From NCBI RefSeq assembly GCF_002162375.1, contig NZ_CP021425.1, positions 3,232,766 through 3,296,765 of the forward strand: 64,000 bases of DNA, given 5' to 3'. The position numbers were made by a program, and so were the translations under genes. Under the pieces are notes generated by a model. That model saw only the letters and a list, made by a program, of their open reading frames with translations. It did no database searches and was not told the DNA's origin. Each line of letters starts with the position of its first letter. The first letter of the stretch is position 1. Below, piece by piece: positions 18,736 to 27,607 of the stretch. The DNA comes from Oleiphilus messinensis. GTDB lineage: Bacteria; Pseudomonadota; Gammaproteobacteria; Pseudomonadales; Oleiphilaceae.

Positions 18736-20385
18736 GTGGAACGTGAATCTATGGAATTTGACGTCCTAATCGTAGGCGCAGGGCCAGCAGGCCTTTCAGC
18801 AGCTTGCAGAATTCTTCAACTGGCTCAGGAGTCAGGCGAGGAAATGAGTGTTTGTGTAGTGGAAAAAGGGTCTGAAGTGGGAGCCCACATTCTAGCCGGT
18901 ACCGTATTCGAACCAACTGCATTGAATGAACTCTTCCCCAACTGGAAAGAAATGGGTGCACCACTTAATACTCCGGTTACCCGCGATGACATTTTCATTC
19001 TGCGCAATCAGGAAAATGGATTAAAGATCCCCAACGCGCTCGTACCGCGAAACATGCACAACCATGGCAATTACATCATTAGTCTGGGAAATCTGTGTCG
19101 ATGGTTGGCGGAGCAAGCCGAAGGCATGGGTGCAGAAATTTATCCAGGCTTCGCCGCTTCCGAAATTCTTTATAATGATGATGGCAGCATTAAAGGAATC
19201 GCGACCGGCGACATGGGTCTCGATCGAGAAGGCAATCCAAAAGATTCTTTCATGCCAGGCATGGAATTACACGCAAAATACACAATCTTCTCTGAAGGGT
19301 GTCGAGGCCACCTTGGCAAACAATTGATCGAAAAGTTCAATCTGAATGAAGGCAAAGATCCACAACATTACGGAATTGGAATCAAGGAACTCTGGGATAT
19401 TGATCCTGCCAAACACGAACCAGGACTAGTGGTTCACACCACTGGCTGGCCACTGAACGAAAGTGGAACAACTGGCGGATCTTTCTTGTATCACCTGGAA
19501 AACAACCAGGTTTATGTTGGCCTCATTACTGACCTGGCTTACTCAAACCCTCATGTTAGCCCATTTGAAGAATTCCAACGTTTAAAACACCACCCTGAAA
19601 TCAAGAAATATCTTGAAGGTGGCAAACGTGTAGCATACGGTGCGAGAGCAATCACCAAGGGTGGCTTCAACGCATTACCTAAAATGAGCTTCCCTGGCGG
19701 ACTACTTGTCGGTTGTGATGCAGGCACATTGAATTCATCAAAAATCAAAGGCTCTCACACAGCAATGAAATCCGGCATGGTCGCAGCAGAAACTGTTTTT
19801 GCAGCTGTGAAATCCGGAACACAAGGCGCTGACCTTCCCTACGAGTCCAACTTCAAGGCATCATGGCTGTACAAAGAGCTTTATGATGAGCGCAACTTTG
19901 GTCCGGCAATGCACAAATTTGGCAACATCATGGGTGGTGCCGTTGCGTTTTTCGAGCAGAACATTCTTCGCGGCAGCCTTCCAATTACATTCCATGATAC
20001 CAAGCCAGATTATCAGGCGATGAAACCCGCGTCGGAATGCAAGCCAGTAACCTATCCAAAACCGGATAACAAATTGACTTTTGACCGCCTGTCTTCCGTA
20101 TTTCTATCAAATACAAACCACGAAGAAGAACAGCCTTGTCACTTGAAATTAAAGGATCCAGACTTACCCATTCGGGAAAACCTACCCAAATTCGATGAAC
20201 CTGCGCAGCGTTATTGCCCAGCCGGTGTTTACGAAGTTGTTGAAGGCGATGATGGCAGCAAACGTTTCCAAATCAATGCACAAAACTGTGTGCACTGTAA
20301 AACGTGTGATATTAAAGACCCGGCTCAAAACATCACCTGGGTAACGCCTGAAGGTGGCGGCGGTCCAAACTATCCGAACATGTAG
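18736..20385 (+). CDS. Electron transfer flavoprotein-ubiquinone oxidoreductase (ETF dehydrogenase)
   Basis: Membrane-associated FAD/[4Fe-4S] enzyme that passes electrons from ETF to ubiquinone. It has 549 residues. The N-terminal dinucleotide motif is VLIVGAGPAGLSAACRI. The central domain contains GCDAGTLNSSKIKGSHTAMKSG-type sequence. The C-terminus holds the cluster cysteines in AGVYEV ... NAQNCVHCKTCDIKDP and the family end NITWVTPEGGGGPNYPNM. The GTG at 18736 has GAGGAG 7 nt upstream and is preferred over the ATG at 18751. The gene is divergent from etfBA and ends at a strong terminator. Confidence 0.96.
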   Translation: MERESMEFDVLIVGAGPAGLSAACRILQLAQESGEEMSVCVVEKGSEVGAHILAGTVFEPTALNELFPNWKEMGAPLNTPVTRDDIFILRNQENGLKIPNALVPRNMHNHGNYIISLGNLCRWLAEQAEGMGAEIYPGFAASEILYNDDGSIKGIATGDMGLDREGNPKDSFMPGMELHAKYTIFSEGCRGHLGKQLIEKFNLNEGKDPQHYGIGIKELWDIDPAKHEPGLVVHTTGWPLNESGTTGGSFLYHLENNQVYVGLITDLAYSNPHVSPFEEFQRLKHHPEIKKYLEGGKRVAYGARAITKGGFNALPKMSFPGGLLVGCDAGTLNSSKIKGSHTAMKSGMVAAETVFAAVKSGTQGADLPYESNFKASWLYKELYDERNFGPAMHKFGNIMGGAVAFFEQNILRGSLPITFHDTKPDYQAMKPASECKPVTYPKPDNKLTFDRLSSVFLSNTNHEEEQPCHLKLKDPDLPIRENLPKFDEPAQRYCPAGVYEVVEGDDGSKRFQINAQNCVHCKTCDIKDPAQNITWVTPEGGGGPNYPNM

Positions 20386-20404
20386 GGATAAGCTTGGCAT
20401 TAAC

Positions 20405-20431
20405 AAAAAAGCGGCGAAAGCCGCTTTTTTT
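20405..20431 (+). terminator. Rho-independent terminator after ETF dehydrogenase
   Basis: Short GC stem AAGCGGC / GCCGCTT with a GAAA tetraloop, an upstream A-tract and a downstream T-tract, 20 bp after the stop codon. The flanking A/T tracts make it usable from both directions, which suits the convergent DUF1285 gene. Confidence 0.93.
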
Positions 20432-20465
20432 ATGAGGTGTCGTCAGTAATTAAAAACGCCCTGCC

Positions 20466-21023
20466 CTAAACAATCCCCAAAGAATAAAACTGACCCTGAC
20501 TGAACACACCCAAATGTTCTTCACCATCAATTATTTGCGCTGACGCCAATTCAACCAATTGATAGTATGCCGGCCTGGATACCAATGCGAGGAGATTTCG
20601 TCGCACGGTAATTACTGGAACACGCTCTTCACCCTCCCCGTACAATGCGATTGGGTGATCACTTCCGACCAATAACGCTTCATCTGTATTCGTTTTTAAA
20701 ACAATAAAGTCGACCCCTCCAACATCACATGACTCAGGAGAGGATGCAACAAATGGAAATCCATCCACCTGAATTCGCCACTTCTCAATCGGTGTAACCA
20801 AGTAATATTCATCATCTTCAAAAATAAGAATAGAAGAAAACAGGTTTACCAACTCCTGTCTTGCAATAGGATTCCCTTCAAAATACCAAACCCCGTTTGC
20901 GTGAATATGAATATCAATGTCGCCGGAAAAATCTGGATTCCATTTCTCTACAGGCGGGAGCTTAGCTTCAAAGTCCGCCCCCAACTGCTCAGATAACCGA
21001 TTCAGATCAGCACTCTTGCTCAT
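20466..21023 (-). CDS. DUF1285 family protein
   Basis: A 185-residue protein of the DUF1285 family, widespread in proteobacteria and of unknown function. It contains the family-like blocks IHANGVWYFEGNPIARQELV, DDEYYLVTPIEKWRIQVDG and RRNLLALVSRPAYYQLVE. There is no signal peptide or membrane segment, so it is cytosolic. The ATG is preceded by GAGGAG. It lies 26 bp downstream of the disrupted radical SAM gene at 21050, so the two were probably an operon before the island inserted. Confidence 0.85.
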   Translation of the reverse strand: MSKSADLNRLSEQLGADFEAKLPPVEKWNPDFSGDIDIHIHANGVWYFEGNPIARQELVNLFSSILIFEDDEYYLVTPIEKWRIQVDGFPFVASSPESCDVGGVDFIVLKTNTDEALLVGSDHPIALYGEGEERVPVITVRRNLLALVSRPAYYQLVELASAQIIDGEEHLGVFSQGQFYSLGIV

Positions 21024-21049
21024 ATTCCACTACTCCTCAATTATCGACA

Positions 21050-21832
21050 TTACAGACCGCGCTGCCATTCCTGCCTTAACGGAATCGCTCCTGGCTTGTT
21101 CAACGCCAGATCTATTTTATTCAATATCTCAGCCTTATCCTTTCCTAGCACGCCCTTTAAAACCAGATAATTAGAAGCATGATCTGACCGAAAGACAGTA
21201 TCGTTCAAATCCAGATTGGCAATCAGAGTACGGATCTCCTGAAACAATTCTTGCTGCTGCAATGGCTCGAATTGACCAGCAAAACCATCTCGGAAACGGG
21301 CATCTCCCATTGGAAAGGAAACAACTAAAGTTGATACGTATTCCGGCTGAGTTTCGTTCATTAGTCTCGCGCTGTTTAACGCGTGTTGTTCAGAAAATTT
21401 CCGCCCTCCGAGGCCATTTAAAATCATAACAGATGACTTTATGCCTGCAGCTTTGAGTTTTAATAATGCCTCTTTGGATGTTTCGAATGTTTCGCCCTTT
21501 TTAACACACTCAAGAACCTTGTCATCACCCGATTCACAACCGACATAAACCATTTTCAAACCCAGCTCTTGTAATTCCCGGAGCTCTTCAATAGTTTTAT
21601 TCTTGAGATTTCTTGGCAAACAATATGCTGTAGCACGCTCTAGCTCTGGAAAATACCGATTCAAGCACAACAATATTTCTTTCAAGCGCCGAAATGAAAG
21701 GGTCATTGCATCTCCATCAGCCAGGAAAAATCGACTAATACCATCAAATCGTTCCGCCGTTTGTGCAATCTCTGCTTCCAAAACTTCAAATGCTTTCGGC
21801 TTGAACTTTTTTTGGGCCGCTGTGTACATATC
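21050..21832 (-). pseudogene. Radical SAM gene, 3' part left of the island (codons 39-298)
   Basis: The native sequence begins at the GAT codon at 21830-21832 (Asp39), continues MYTAAQKKFKPK, and runs to the stop at 21050. The missing first 39 codons, with the cluster cysteines, are at 47886-48002 on the same strand. Joining 39 and 259 residues gives 298, exactly the length of the island-borne homologue at 21938-22834, with which this part is about 75% identical by eye. The present open frame extends to 21934 through 34 island-derived codons without any radical SAM cysteine motif, so any product should be inactive. Confidence 0.93.
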
Positions 21833-21835
21833 TCG

Positions 21836-21851
21836 AGTATAACAATAAAAA
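21836..21851 (+). repeat. Left-end island repeat (candidate recombinase site)
   Basis: AGTATAACAATAAAAA, 3 bp inside the left junction, followed by CCATACCAAA. The right end, read inward, begins TAGTACAATAAAAAA and continues to ATACCAAA. The two therefore form an imperfect inverted terminal repeat, as expected for recombinase binding sites. Confidence 0.65.
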
Positions 21852-21937
21852 CCATACCAAATAGACCTAAGCCACTGATATAAATCGAAGTTTAATTGGT
21901 ACATATACCATTTAGATATACTAATAAAATTCATAAG

Positions 21938-22834
21938 TCACAACCCTCTCTGCCACTCCTGCCTCAAGGGAATTGAACCTGGCTTATTTAAAGCCTGATC
22001 AATCTTATTCAGCATTGCCTGCTTATCTTCGCCAAGCGTTCCTTTTAAAACCAAATAATTGGAAGCATGGTCCGATCGAAAAACCGTATTATCCAATTCG
22101 AAGGTTGAAACCAGAGTTTGAATTTCTTTGAATAATTCTTCCTGCGACAGTGGCTCGTAATCACCATCAAATCCGGTTCGAAATCTTTCTTCACCCATAG
22201 GGAAGGATACGACAAGTGTTGAAACAAACTCAGGTTGAGTTTCGTTCATTAGCTTAGCGCTATTAATAGCATGCTGCTCCGAGAACTTTCTGCCACCCAA
22301 ACCATTGAGAATCATAACTGAGGATTTAATTCCAGCAGCTTTAAGCTTGAGAAGAGCGTCTTTCGACGTTTCAAAGGTCTCACCTTTTTGAACACACTCA
22401 AGAACTTTATCATCGCCGGATTCGCACCCAACATAAACCATGGTAAGCCCAAGCTTTCTAAGTTCGGTCAATTCTTCGATAGTTTTCTTCTTCAAGTTTC
22501 TAGGTAAACAATAAGCAGTGACTCGTTCAAGATTCGGAAAGTACTGATTAATTTTTTCTAGAATTTCCTTAAGCCTGCGGATAGATAATGTCATCGCATC
22601 ACCATCAGCAAGAAAGAAACGCTGCATACCCGGCATTTGTTTTGCCACGGATCGGAGATCCTTCTCTATCTCAGAAATGGGCTTAGGCTTAAATTTCTTC
22701 TGAGACTCTTGGTACATCTCACAGAATGTACAAGCATTATATGAGCAGCCATTGGTAACTTGCAGTATAAGAGAGCGAGCCTCTGACGGAGGTCTAAATA
22801 CTGGCTCAATGTATTCGATAGGAAAATAATTCAT
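21938..22834 (-). CDS. Radical SAM protein, island-borne intact copy of the target gene
   Basis: A complete 298-residue radical SAM protein. The N-terminus reads MNYFPIEYIEPVFRPPSEAR, and the cluster cysteines are Cys30, Cys35 and Cys38 in NGCSYNACTFCEMY (C-x4-C-x2-C spacing). Conserved blocks include RFFLADGDAMTLSIRRL, AYCLPRNL, VYVGCESGDDKVLECV and NGLGGRKFSEQHA. The C-terminus RQEWQRGL is identical to the broken chromosomal copy. Its location directly inside the island's left end, in the same orientation as the broken gene, suggests it restores the lost function after integration. The biochemical role of this radical SAM group is unknown to me; it is not the SPASM protein at 13650. Confidence 0.9.
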   Translation of the reverse strand: MNYFPIEYIEPVFRPPSEARSLILQVTNGCSYNACTFCEMYQESQKKFKPKPISEIEKDLRSVAKQMPGMQRFFLADGDAMTLSIRRLKEILEKINQYFPNLERVTAYCLPRNLKKKTIEELTELRKLGLTMVYVGCESGDDKVLECVQKGETFETSKDALLKLKAAGIKSSVMILNGLGGRKFSEQHAINSAKLMNETQPEFVSTLVVSFPMGEERFRTGFDGDYEPLSQEELFKEIQTLVSTFELDNTVFRSDHASNYLVLKGTLGEDKQAMLNKIDQALNKPGSIPLRQEWQRGL

Positions 22835-22966
22835 GCTAATAAAGTACTTCTTTGTTTCAATAGATTAAATTATACAATATCAGAGAACTTATTCACCCTG
22901 TTGGACCTCTTTCTTATAACAAGAAAAGGGGGGAGATACAGAGATAAAGCCGATAGATGAGATGAA

Positions 22967-23575
22967 ATGAGAACAAGAACAAGAACAAGAACAAAAGAGA
23001 CAAATAGAGACGGGGAGTTACTTGTCGAAATAATTGGGGCTCAATTTAAAGTTATCCAGGACGCACTGCGAGCACTGGTATATTTCCGAGTCATAAGGTC
23101 CGAATTAGACACTGACAGCAAATTCTGGATTTCCACTGGTAACACTCATTTACAGTCGTTTGTCACTGACTGGTCCAAGTGCTTTGGCAGTAAAAAAGAA
23201 GATACTCACCGGAGCAAAAGTGTTCAAAATCGCCAAGACTTTAGGCGAAGACTAATGCTTGATACTGGACTCAACGGTCGTTCTATTAAGAATTACGTTA
23301 AGTTAATGATATCTATCAGAAACCAGGCATTTTCACATACGGATATTAGCGCTGCAGATGTTTTCGTACCCAATTTGGATAAAGCACAGGAATTCTTGAA
23401 AAAACTTCACGAGCAACTAAGGCTTGAATTGCAGACACTGAACAATCTTACAACTCCAGTTATGTATAAAGGCCCAGGCTGTATCGATATGTGGCTATCC
23501 AACCTGGAAGAAGAAGCACGACAAGTAATAAGTTCAGCTATGGAAGCATCTGCTGATGTAAGTGAGCATCAATAA
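22967..23575 (+). CDS. HEPN-like protein with N-terminal Arg-Thr repeat
   Basis: A 202-residue, mainly helical protein that resembles AbiU2/HEPN-type proteins. The segment YVKLMISIRNQAFSHTDIS contains an R-x5-H motif, the hallmark of HEPN ribonucleases. The N-terminus consists of four in-frame 6-bp repeats (22970-22993) encoding Arg-Thr, so the start region is slippage-prone. No strong Shine-Dalgarno precedes the ATG, and the true start could be internal. No antitoxin-like gene (such as a minimal nucleotidyltransferase) is adjacent. An abortive-infection or toxin role is inference from the motif and island location. Confidence 0.5.
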   Translation: MRTRTRTRTKETNRDGELLVEIIGAQFKVIQDALRALVYFRVIRSELDTDSKFWISTGNTHLQSFVTDWSKCFGSKKEDTHRSKSVQNRQDFRRRLMLDTGLNGRSIKNYVKLMISIRNQAFSHTDISAADVFVPNLDKAQEFLKKLHEQLRLELQTLNNLTTPVMYKGPGCIDMWLSNLEEEARQVISSAMEASADVSEHQ

Positions 23576-23830
23576 TCTCGAGACTTTGCTTTGCTAGAAC
23601 AATACCTATTTTGTAAAAGTCAGCACTCAACCTGACTCATTGAAAAATAGGTTGCGACCAGAGCGTACAAATACCTAGTCGTGATGGTGCCAAAACCTGC
23701 CGTTGAAGAACATTGACGAAATGGCCTAGTTGTCCTGATTTAAGGATATAGCAGGATTTTGACTTTGAGCACAAAGCACTAATTTAAAGAATGCCCGACT
23801 ATTTCTTAGGCGCAAGGAAGCTCGAATGTT

Positions 23831-24160
23831 CTATTTGCTATTTTGCAACATTCGCAGACGCTCTTCGAAATCTTCTTTTTCAATTTCGCCCCTCGCAAAC
23901 CTGGCTTTGAGAATTTCAATTGGGTCTTCTTCTGAACTTGATCCCGAACCAAAGTTATGGCCCGTTAACCATTTAAAAATTAATACGCCAACCACAGTAA
24001 TAACGGCAATGAAAAGTACCATCATAAAAGGCCCCATCATCATTCCGTAGCCTTGCCACATCATATGCGGGCCATAATGATCACTACCTTCATGCGCAAA
24101 CGAAACCAAAGGTAGTCCAAAAACAAAACAGGTCGATAAAACACGAGATAAATTATTCAC
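23831..24160 (-). CDS. Small membrane protein with signal peptide and SHOCT domain
   Basis: A 109-residue protein. I choose the GTG at 24158-24160 because AAAGGAG lies 8 nt upstream and an ordinary signal peptide ending SFA follows. A longer frame reaches 24202 but would overlap the cytochrome gene. The mature part starts HEGSDHYGP, with a Met-rich stretch (HMMWQGYGMMMGPFMM), one transmembrane helix, and a C-terminal SHOCT motif (DPIEILKARFARGEIEKEDF). It is 13 bp behind the cytochrome c gene and clearly cotranscribed. The His/Met composition suggests metal contact, copper or similar, which is inference. Confidence 0.8.
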   Translation of the reverse strand: MNNLSRVLSTCFVFGLPLVSFAHEGSDHYGPHMMWQGYGMMMGPFMMVLFIAVITVVGVLIFKWLTGHNFGSGSSSEEDPIEILKARFARGEIEKEDFEERLRMLQNSK

Positions 24161-24173
24161 TCTTAGGACTCCT

Positions 24174-24806
24174 TTACTCGCCACTTTCTGGAAAACCCGC
24201 ACGCATAAAGCTTACAATTTTCCATATTTCGTCTCTGGTCAGTTGCTCTTTGAATCCTGGCATTGCCGTACCAAATTGCTTACCGCCTTCGGAGATTGAC
24301 CACATCATGTATTCATCTACCGCCATCGGCATTTGGATCATGTAAGCTAGTAACGCGGGAGAAGGGGTCAGGTCTTTACCAGCCTCTCCATCACCTAAGC
24401 CATCGACTCCGTGGCAACTGGCACATTGTTGCTTATAGAGTGAAGCACCTTCCTTTAAGCTTTTTATGCTAGATGGGATCGGATTAATGAGACCACGATA
24501 TTCATTTGGGATACCTGAATGCATAAAGGTCCAATGCCTTTCCATTCTTTGTCGTTCCATGGGGCCCATCATGCCATGCCCCCACATTCCTCTTTTCATC
24601 CAATGAGGGTTCCACATGTCTCTTTGGCCAGACATCATCCCAGAATGGTGCCCGTGCATCATACCTTGCTTTGTTGAGTTTTGGTCTTGTTGTTTACTAT
24701 GCTCAGGATGGGCATAAGAAAAAGAAGCCAGCATCAATGAGATGATAGCTGCTTGGACCAATAAAACAGTTTTCTTTAACCTAAAAACAGCTTTTATTTC
24801 TAGCAT
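24174..24806 (-). CDS. Periplasmic c-type cytochrome with Met/His-rich N-terminal region
   Basis: A 210-residue exported protein. The signal peptide ends SFSYA, followed by a His- and Met-rich stretch (residues about 33-90; HSKQQ, MMHGHHSGMMSG, GMWGHGMMG). A single-haem cytochrome c domain follows, with the haem motif CASCH, GVDGLGDG, and the probable axial methionine in GTAMPGFKEQLT. GAGGG precedes the ATG. The N-terminal composition is like that of copper- or silver-handling periplasmic proteins. It forms a two-gene operon with the SHOCT membrane protein and is part of the island's metal-related cargo. Redox partner unknown. Confidence 0.85.
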   Translation of the reverse strand: MLEIKAVFRLKKTVLLVQAAIISLMLASFSYAHPEHSKQQDQNSTKQGMMHGHHSGMMSGQRDMWNPHWMKRGMWGHGMMGPMERQRMERHWTFMHSGIPNEYRGLINPIPSSIKSLKEGASLYKQQCASCHGVDGLGDGEAGKDLTPSPALLAYMIQMPMAVDEYMMWSISEGGKQFGTAMPGFKEQLTRDEIWKIVSFMRAGFPESGE

Positions 24807-25101
24807 AAGCTAATCCCTCAGTTTGTTTAAATAAAATGTACATGAATCACGCAATTTATGCTTAGGGCAATACTAAAAACTCTCCCTGCTCAATCCTGAC
24901 CCAGCATCATCATATCAAATGCATGACGATAGAGTTGCTTAAATTGGTCAATAAAACTCAACTAATGTATCCGATATTATTGGATAGAGTCCCAAGATGA
25001 TACGCGTAGGTTATCACATCACAAGGCTCTTATGACGAGAGAATTGCTGCGGTGATTTTTTAATGCATGTTGCTAAACAAAAAACCGTTTAGTCTAAGCT
25101 C

Positions 25102-26537
25102 TTATCATAGGTAGAACATTAAGCAAAAAAGCAGGGTAACTTGATGATATTAATATGGATTCATCCTGCAATAAGGTAGATTGTTAGTCGTCAAACACAC
25201 TACCGACCCTAAAGCAGAATGAATCAGCGTAAATTTACCACATTTCTTGAAAAACTCACCCATTCCCTCAACCCAGAAAAAATTACTGAAATCGCTAAAC
25301 AAGAAGATTTCTGTGTGCGGCAGAGACGAATTACGCCTTTTAATCTAGTCACATGCCTGGTTGCAGTGATGGCCTCGAGCACCATAGAAAGTGTGGCAGA
25401 CATTCAGCGGCGGTACTGCGAGTGGTCGGAGAGCAATATCTCTTATCGGGCCTTTCACAATCAATTTTCGAAGCCCGAGTTTCCTGAGTTTATGCGCGAA
25501 GTACTGTCATCACTCCTCACAGATTGGTTGCAACCCTCTCTGGCTTTTCCAGAAGGCCACTCTTTTCATCAGTTCAAACAGATTCTGATTCAGGATGGCA
25601 GCTCGTTTGCTGTGAAGGACTCGTTGAAGAAATCGTTTCCTGGTCGTTTCAAAACCATCAGCCCTGCCGCTGTTGAACTTCAAGTGACCATGGATCTTCT
25701 AGCAGATCAGCCCTGTTCTATCTCGTTGACCCCCGATACCGCCAGCGAGCGGGACTACCTCCCTGAGCCCCAAACGCTATCCGGGTGTTTGTTGCTGCTT
25801 GACCGGGGGTACTTCGATCTGGAGTGGTTTCAGAACTTGCAGGATACTGGAGGGTTTTATATCGCGCGGTGTAAGAACAACATTAATCCAGTCGTCGAGG
25901 CTGCTTATCGAGAAGATGGAAAAATGCTGAAGCACGTGAAGGGAAAGCCGCTGAAAACAGTGCAAGGCAAGCTGTTCAAGCGACAACGTACGGAATTAAT
26001 TGTTTCCTGGAAAAAAGGAAAGCACACAATCACCGCAAGATTGGTTGCTTGTTGGATCAAGCGGGAAAAGAAATTCTCCTGGCTGATAACCAACCTTCCT
26101 CAAGAGCAGTTTTCTCTGGACGAGGTGAGTGAGGCTTACCGGCTTCGCTGGCAAATCGAGTTGTTATTCAAAGAGTGGAAATCCTATGCCAATCTACGGT
26201 GCTTTGATACCGGCAAGGAATCAATAGCAACCGGGCTAATCTGGGCGGCGATTACGGCGGCACTCATGAAGCGTTTTATTTGCCACAGCGCACAACGCAT
26301 ACTCGGCAAAGTGCTATCCACTCGAAAAGCTGCGATGTGCTGCACAGTGACTTTTTGCGATACGATGCTCGGCATCATGCGCGTTGACCGAAAAGCAACT
26401 AAGCTCAATGCGCGCAAATTGATTAACTTTCTTGGGCGTTATGCTGGACGTGCTCACCCCAAAAGAGACTGTGATTCGGGTAAATTCAGTTTGGGTCTAC
26501 AGCTCTGTTAGGTGGCTTAATGTTCTACCTATGATAA
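25102..26537 (+). mobile_element. IS4-family insertion sequence
   Basis: Element of about 1436 bp with matching inverted ends over 23 bp (25102-25124 and 26515-26537; sequence begins TTATCATAGGTAGAACATTA). It contains one transposase gene. No target duplication is visible at these boundaries, so one side may have been altered by deletion or the true termini are slightly different. The sequence immediately right of it looks like the tail of a truncated gene. Confidence 0.85.
25219..26511 (+). CDS. IS4-family DDE transposase
   Basis: A full-length transposase of 430 residues. The catalytic acidic residues are recognisable in LIQDGSSF and LLLDRGYFDLEW. The IS4 signature Y-x2-R-x3-E-x6-K is intact in YRLRWQIELLFKEWK. 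The N-terminal domain carries the family pattern NLVTCLVAVMASSTIESVADI. The gene fills the element, with 117 bp before it and 26 bp after it. It appears functional from sequence. Confidence 0.92.
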   Translation: MNQRKFTTFLEKLTHSLNPEKITEIAKQEDFCVRQRRITPFNLVTCLVAVMASSTIESVADIQRRYCEWSESNISYRAFHNQFSKPEFPEFMREVLSSLLTDWLQPSLAFPEGHSFHQFKQILIQDGSSFAVKDSLKKSFPGRFKTISPAAVELQVTMDLLADQPCSISLTPDTASERDYLPEPQTLSGCLLLLDRGYFDLEWFQNLQDTGGFYIARCKNNINPVVEAAYREDGKMLKHVKGKPLKTVQGKLFKRQRTELIVSWKKGKHTITARLVACWIKREKKFSWLITNLPQEQFSLDEVSEAYRLRWQIELLFKEWKSYANLRCFDTGKESIATGLIWAAITAALMKRFICHSAQRILGKVLSTRKAAMCCTVTFCDTMLGIMRVDRKATKLNARKLINFLGRYAGRAHPKRDCDSGKFSLGLQLC

Positions 26538-26538
26538 A

Positions 26539-26640
26539 CTATTAAATGAACTAAACATAAAATTGCAGCACAGCGTAGGCCGCCAGGTTGAGCTACTCGG
26601 AAAGATCAAGGACGAACTGCGCCGTAAAGAGCAGAAATAG
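26539..26640 (+). pseudogene. Truncated 3' remnant of an unidentified gene
   Basis: An open frame of 33 codons continues directly out of the IS4 right end to a TAG stop. It has helical, charged coding character (ELLGKIKDELRRKEQK). No matching 5' half is visible left of the IS4 element. I do not recognise the parent gene. Confidence 0.35.
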
Positions 26641-26650
26641 GAAATATGCG

Positions 26651-27601
26651 GTGATAGACGAAGTAAAATTTAGCAATCTCACTCCAGTTGAGTACGACAA
26701 AGGACTTGAAAACTTCAATTTGGTCACGACGCCTTTAGATAAGAATGTCAAAATTGACGTACAAATAATTGGAAGCTCGACCGGGGCATCCCTGATTTCT
26801 AGATACAACTCTGGTAGCGTTCTCGAAGAATTCCAAGCACCCAAGGACATCTTCGGCCTTGAACTCCCATGCTATGACAAACATTCCATAAACACATATG
26901 TCAATCACCCAGAAGGCCACAACCAGAGTTTTATAATTTCTCAAGGAGAATATGCAAGATGGGAAATACCTGATCAAGCGACCTATCAATGCATAGTTAT
27001 GGACACGTCATGTCTTTCAAACCTAATAACACCAATAGAACAAGAGTGGCTTTACCACAATCGAAGCACTATCAAGAGGCGGGACTTTGAAAGTACCGAG
27101 CTTTTTGCACTCTCAAGATACCTTAAGTATATTAAGGGTGACACAAGTCGATTCGAGCCAAACCATATTTCAAATATTTTGGACAGCTCTACCATCTCGC
27201 TTATCAGCAAGATTCAGGACAACTATTCAGGCATACAACCCACAATAAATACAAGACAGAAAATTCTGAACCGGTCTCTAGACTATATATCAAGCCAATA
27301 TATGAATAACATTTCTGTCGCCGAAATCGCGTGCTATAGCAACACTACTACGAGAAACCTTCAATTGGTTTACAAGCAGCGGTTTGGTTGCTCCCCCATG
27401 TCGGTACTCAAGCATTATCGATATAGACAACTTGCTAAAGAGCTTCAACAATACAGCACAGTCCGCGAAGCAGCTTCTAGAGCAGGGTTACACCACATGG
27501 GCAGACTCAACCAGGAGTTTGAAAGTATCCTTTCTCTCAAGGTCAACGAGATGGCAAGCAGACTAAGCAAAATAAATAAATTATGGATCAATAGTAATTA
27601 A
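26651..27601 (+). CDS. AraC-family transcriptional regulator
   Basis: The C-terminal 110 residues contain two helix-turn-helix units of the AraC/XylS type: YISSQYMNNISVAEIACYSN followed by TTRNLQLVYKQRFGCSPMSVLKHYR, then a second unit around TVREAASRAGLHHMGRL. The N-terminal half resembles AraC-binding-like sensor domains and carries no membrane segment. I choose the GTG at 26651 because AGGA lies 8 nt upstream; the open frame extends to a TTG at 26588 without ribosome-binding signal. Target genes are unknown. It converges with the GGDEF gene with 6 bp between stops. Confidence 0.82.
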   Translation: MIDEVKFSNLTPVEYDKGLENFNLVTTPLDKNVKIDVQIIGSSTGASLISRYNSGSVLEEFQAPKDIFGLELPCYDKHSINTYVNHPEGHNQSFIISQGEYARWEIPDQATYQCIVMDTSCLSNLITPIEQEWLYHNRSTIKRRDFESTELFALSRYLKYIKGDTSRFEPNHISNILDSSTISLISKIQDNYSGIQPTINTRQKILNRSLDYISSQYMNNISVAEIACYSNTTTRNLQLVYKQRFGCSPMSVLKHYRYRQLAKELQQYSTVREAASRAGLHHMGRLNQEFESILSLKVNEMASRLSKINKLWINSN

Positions 27602-27607
27602 AAAATC

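Noticed and set aside
21833-21934. Start of the 294-residue frame at 21934 as a genuine N-terminus
   Set aside because: The first 34 residues come from island end sequence, have no radical SAM motif, and the true N-terminus is at 47886-48002.
25102-26537. Target duplication around the IS4-family element
   Set aside because: Flanks AAGCTC and ACTATT do not match at any nearby boundary, so no duplication was claimed.
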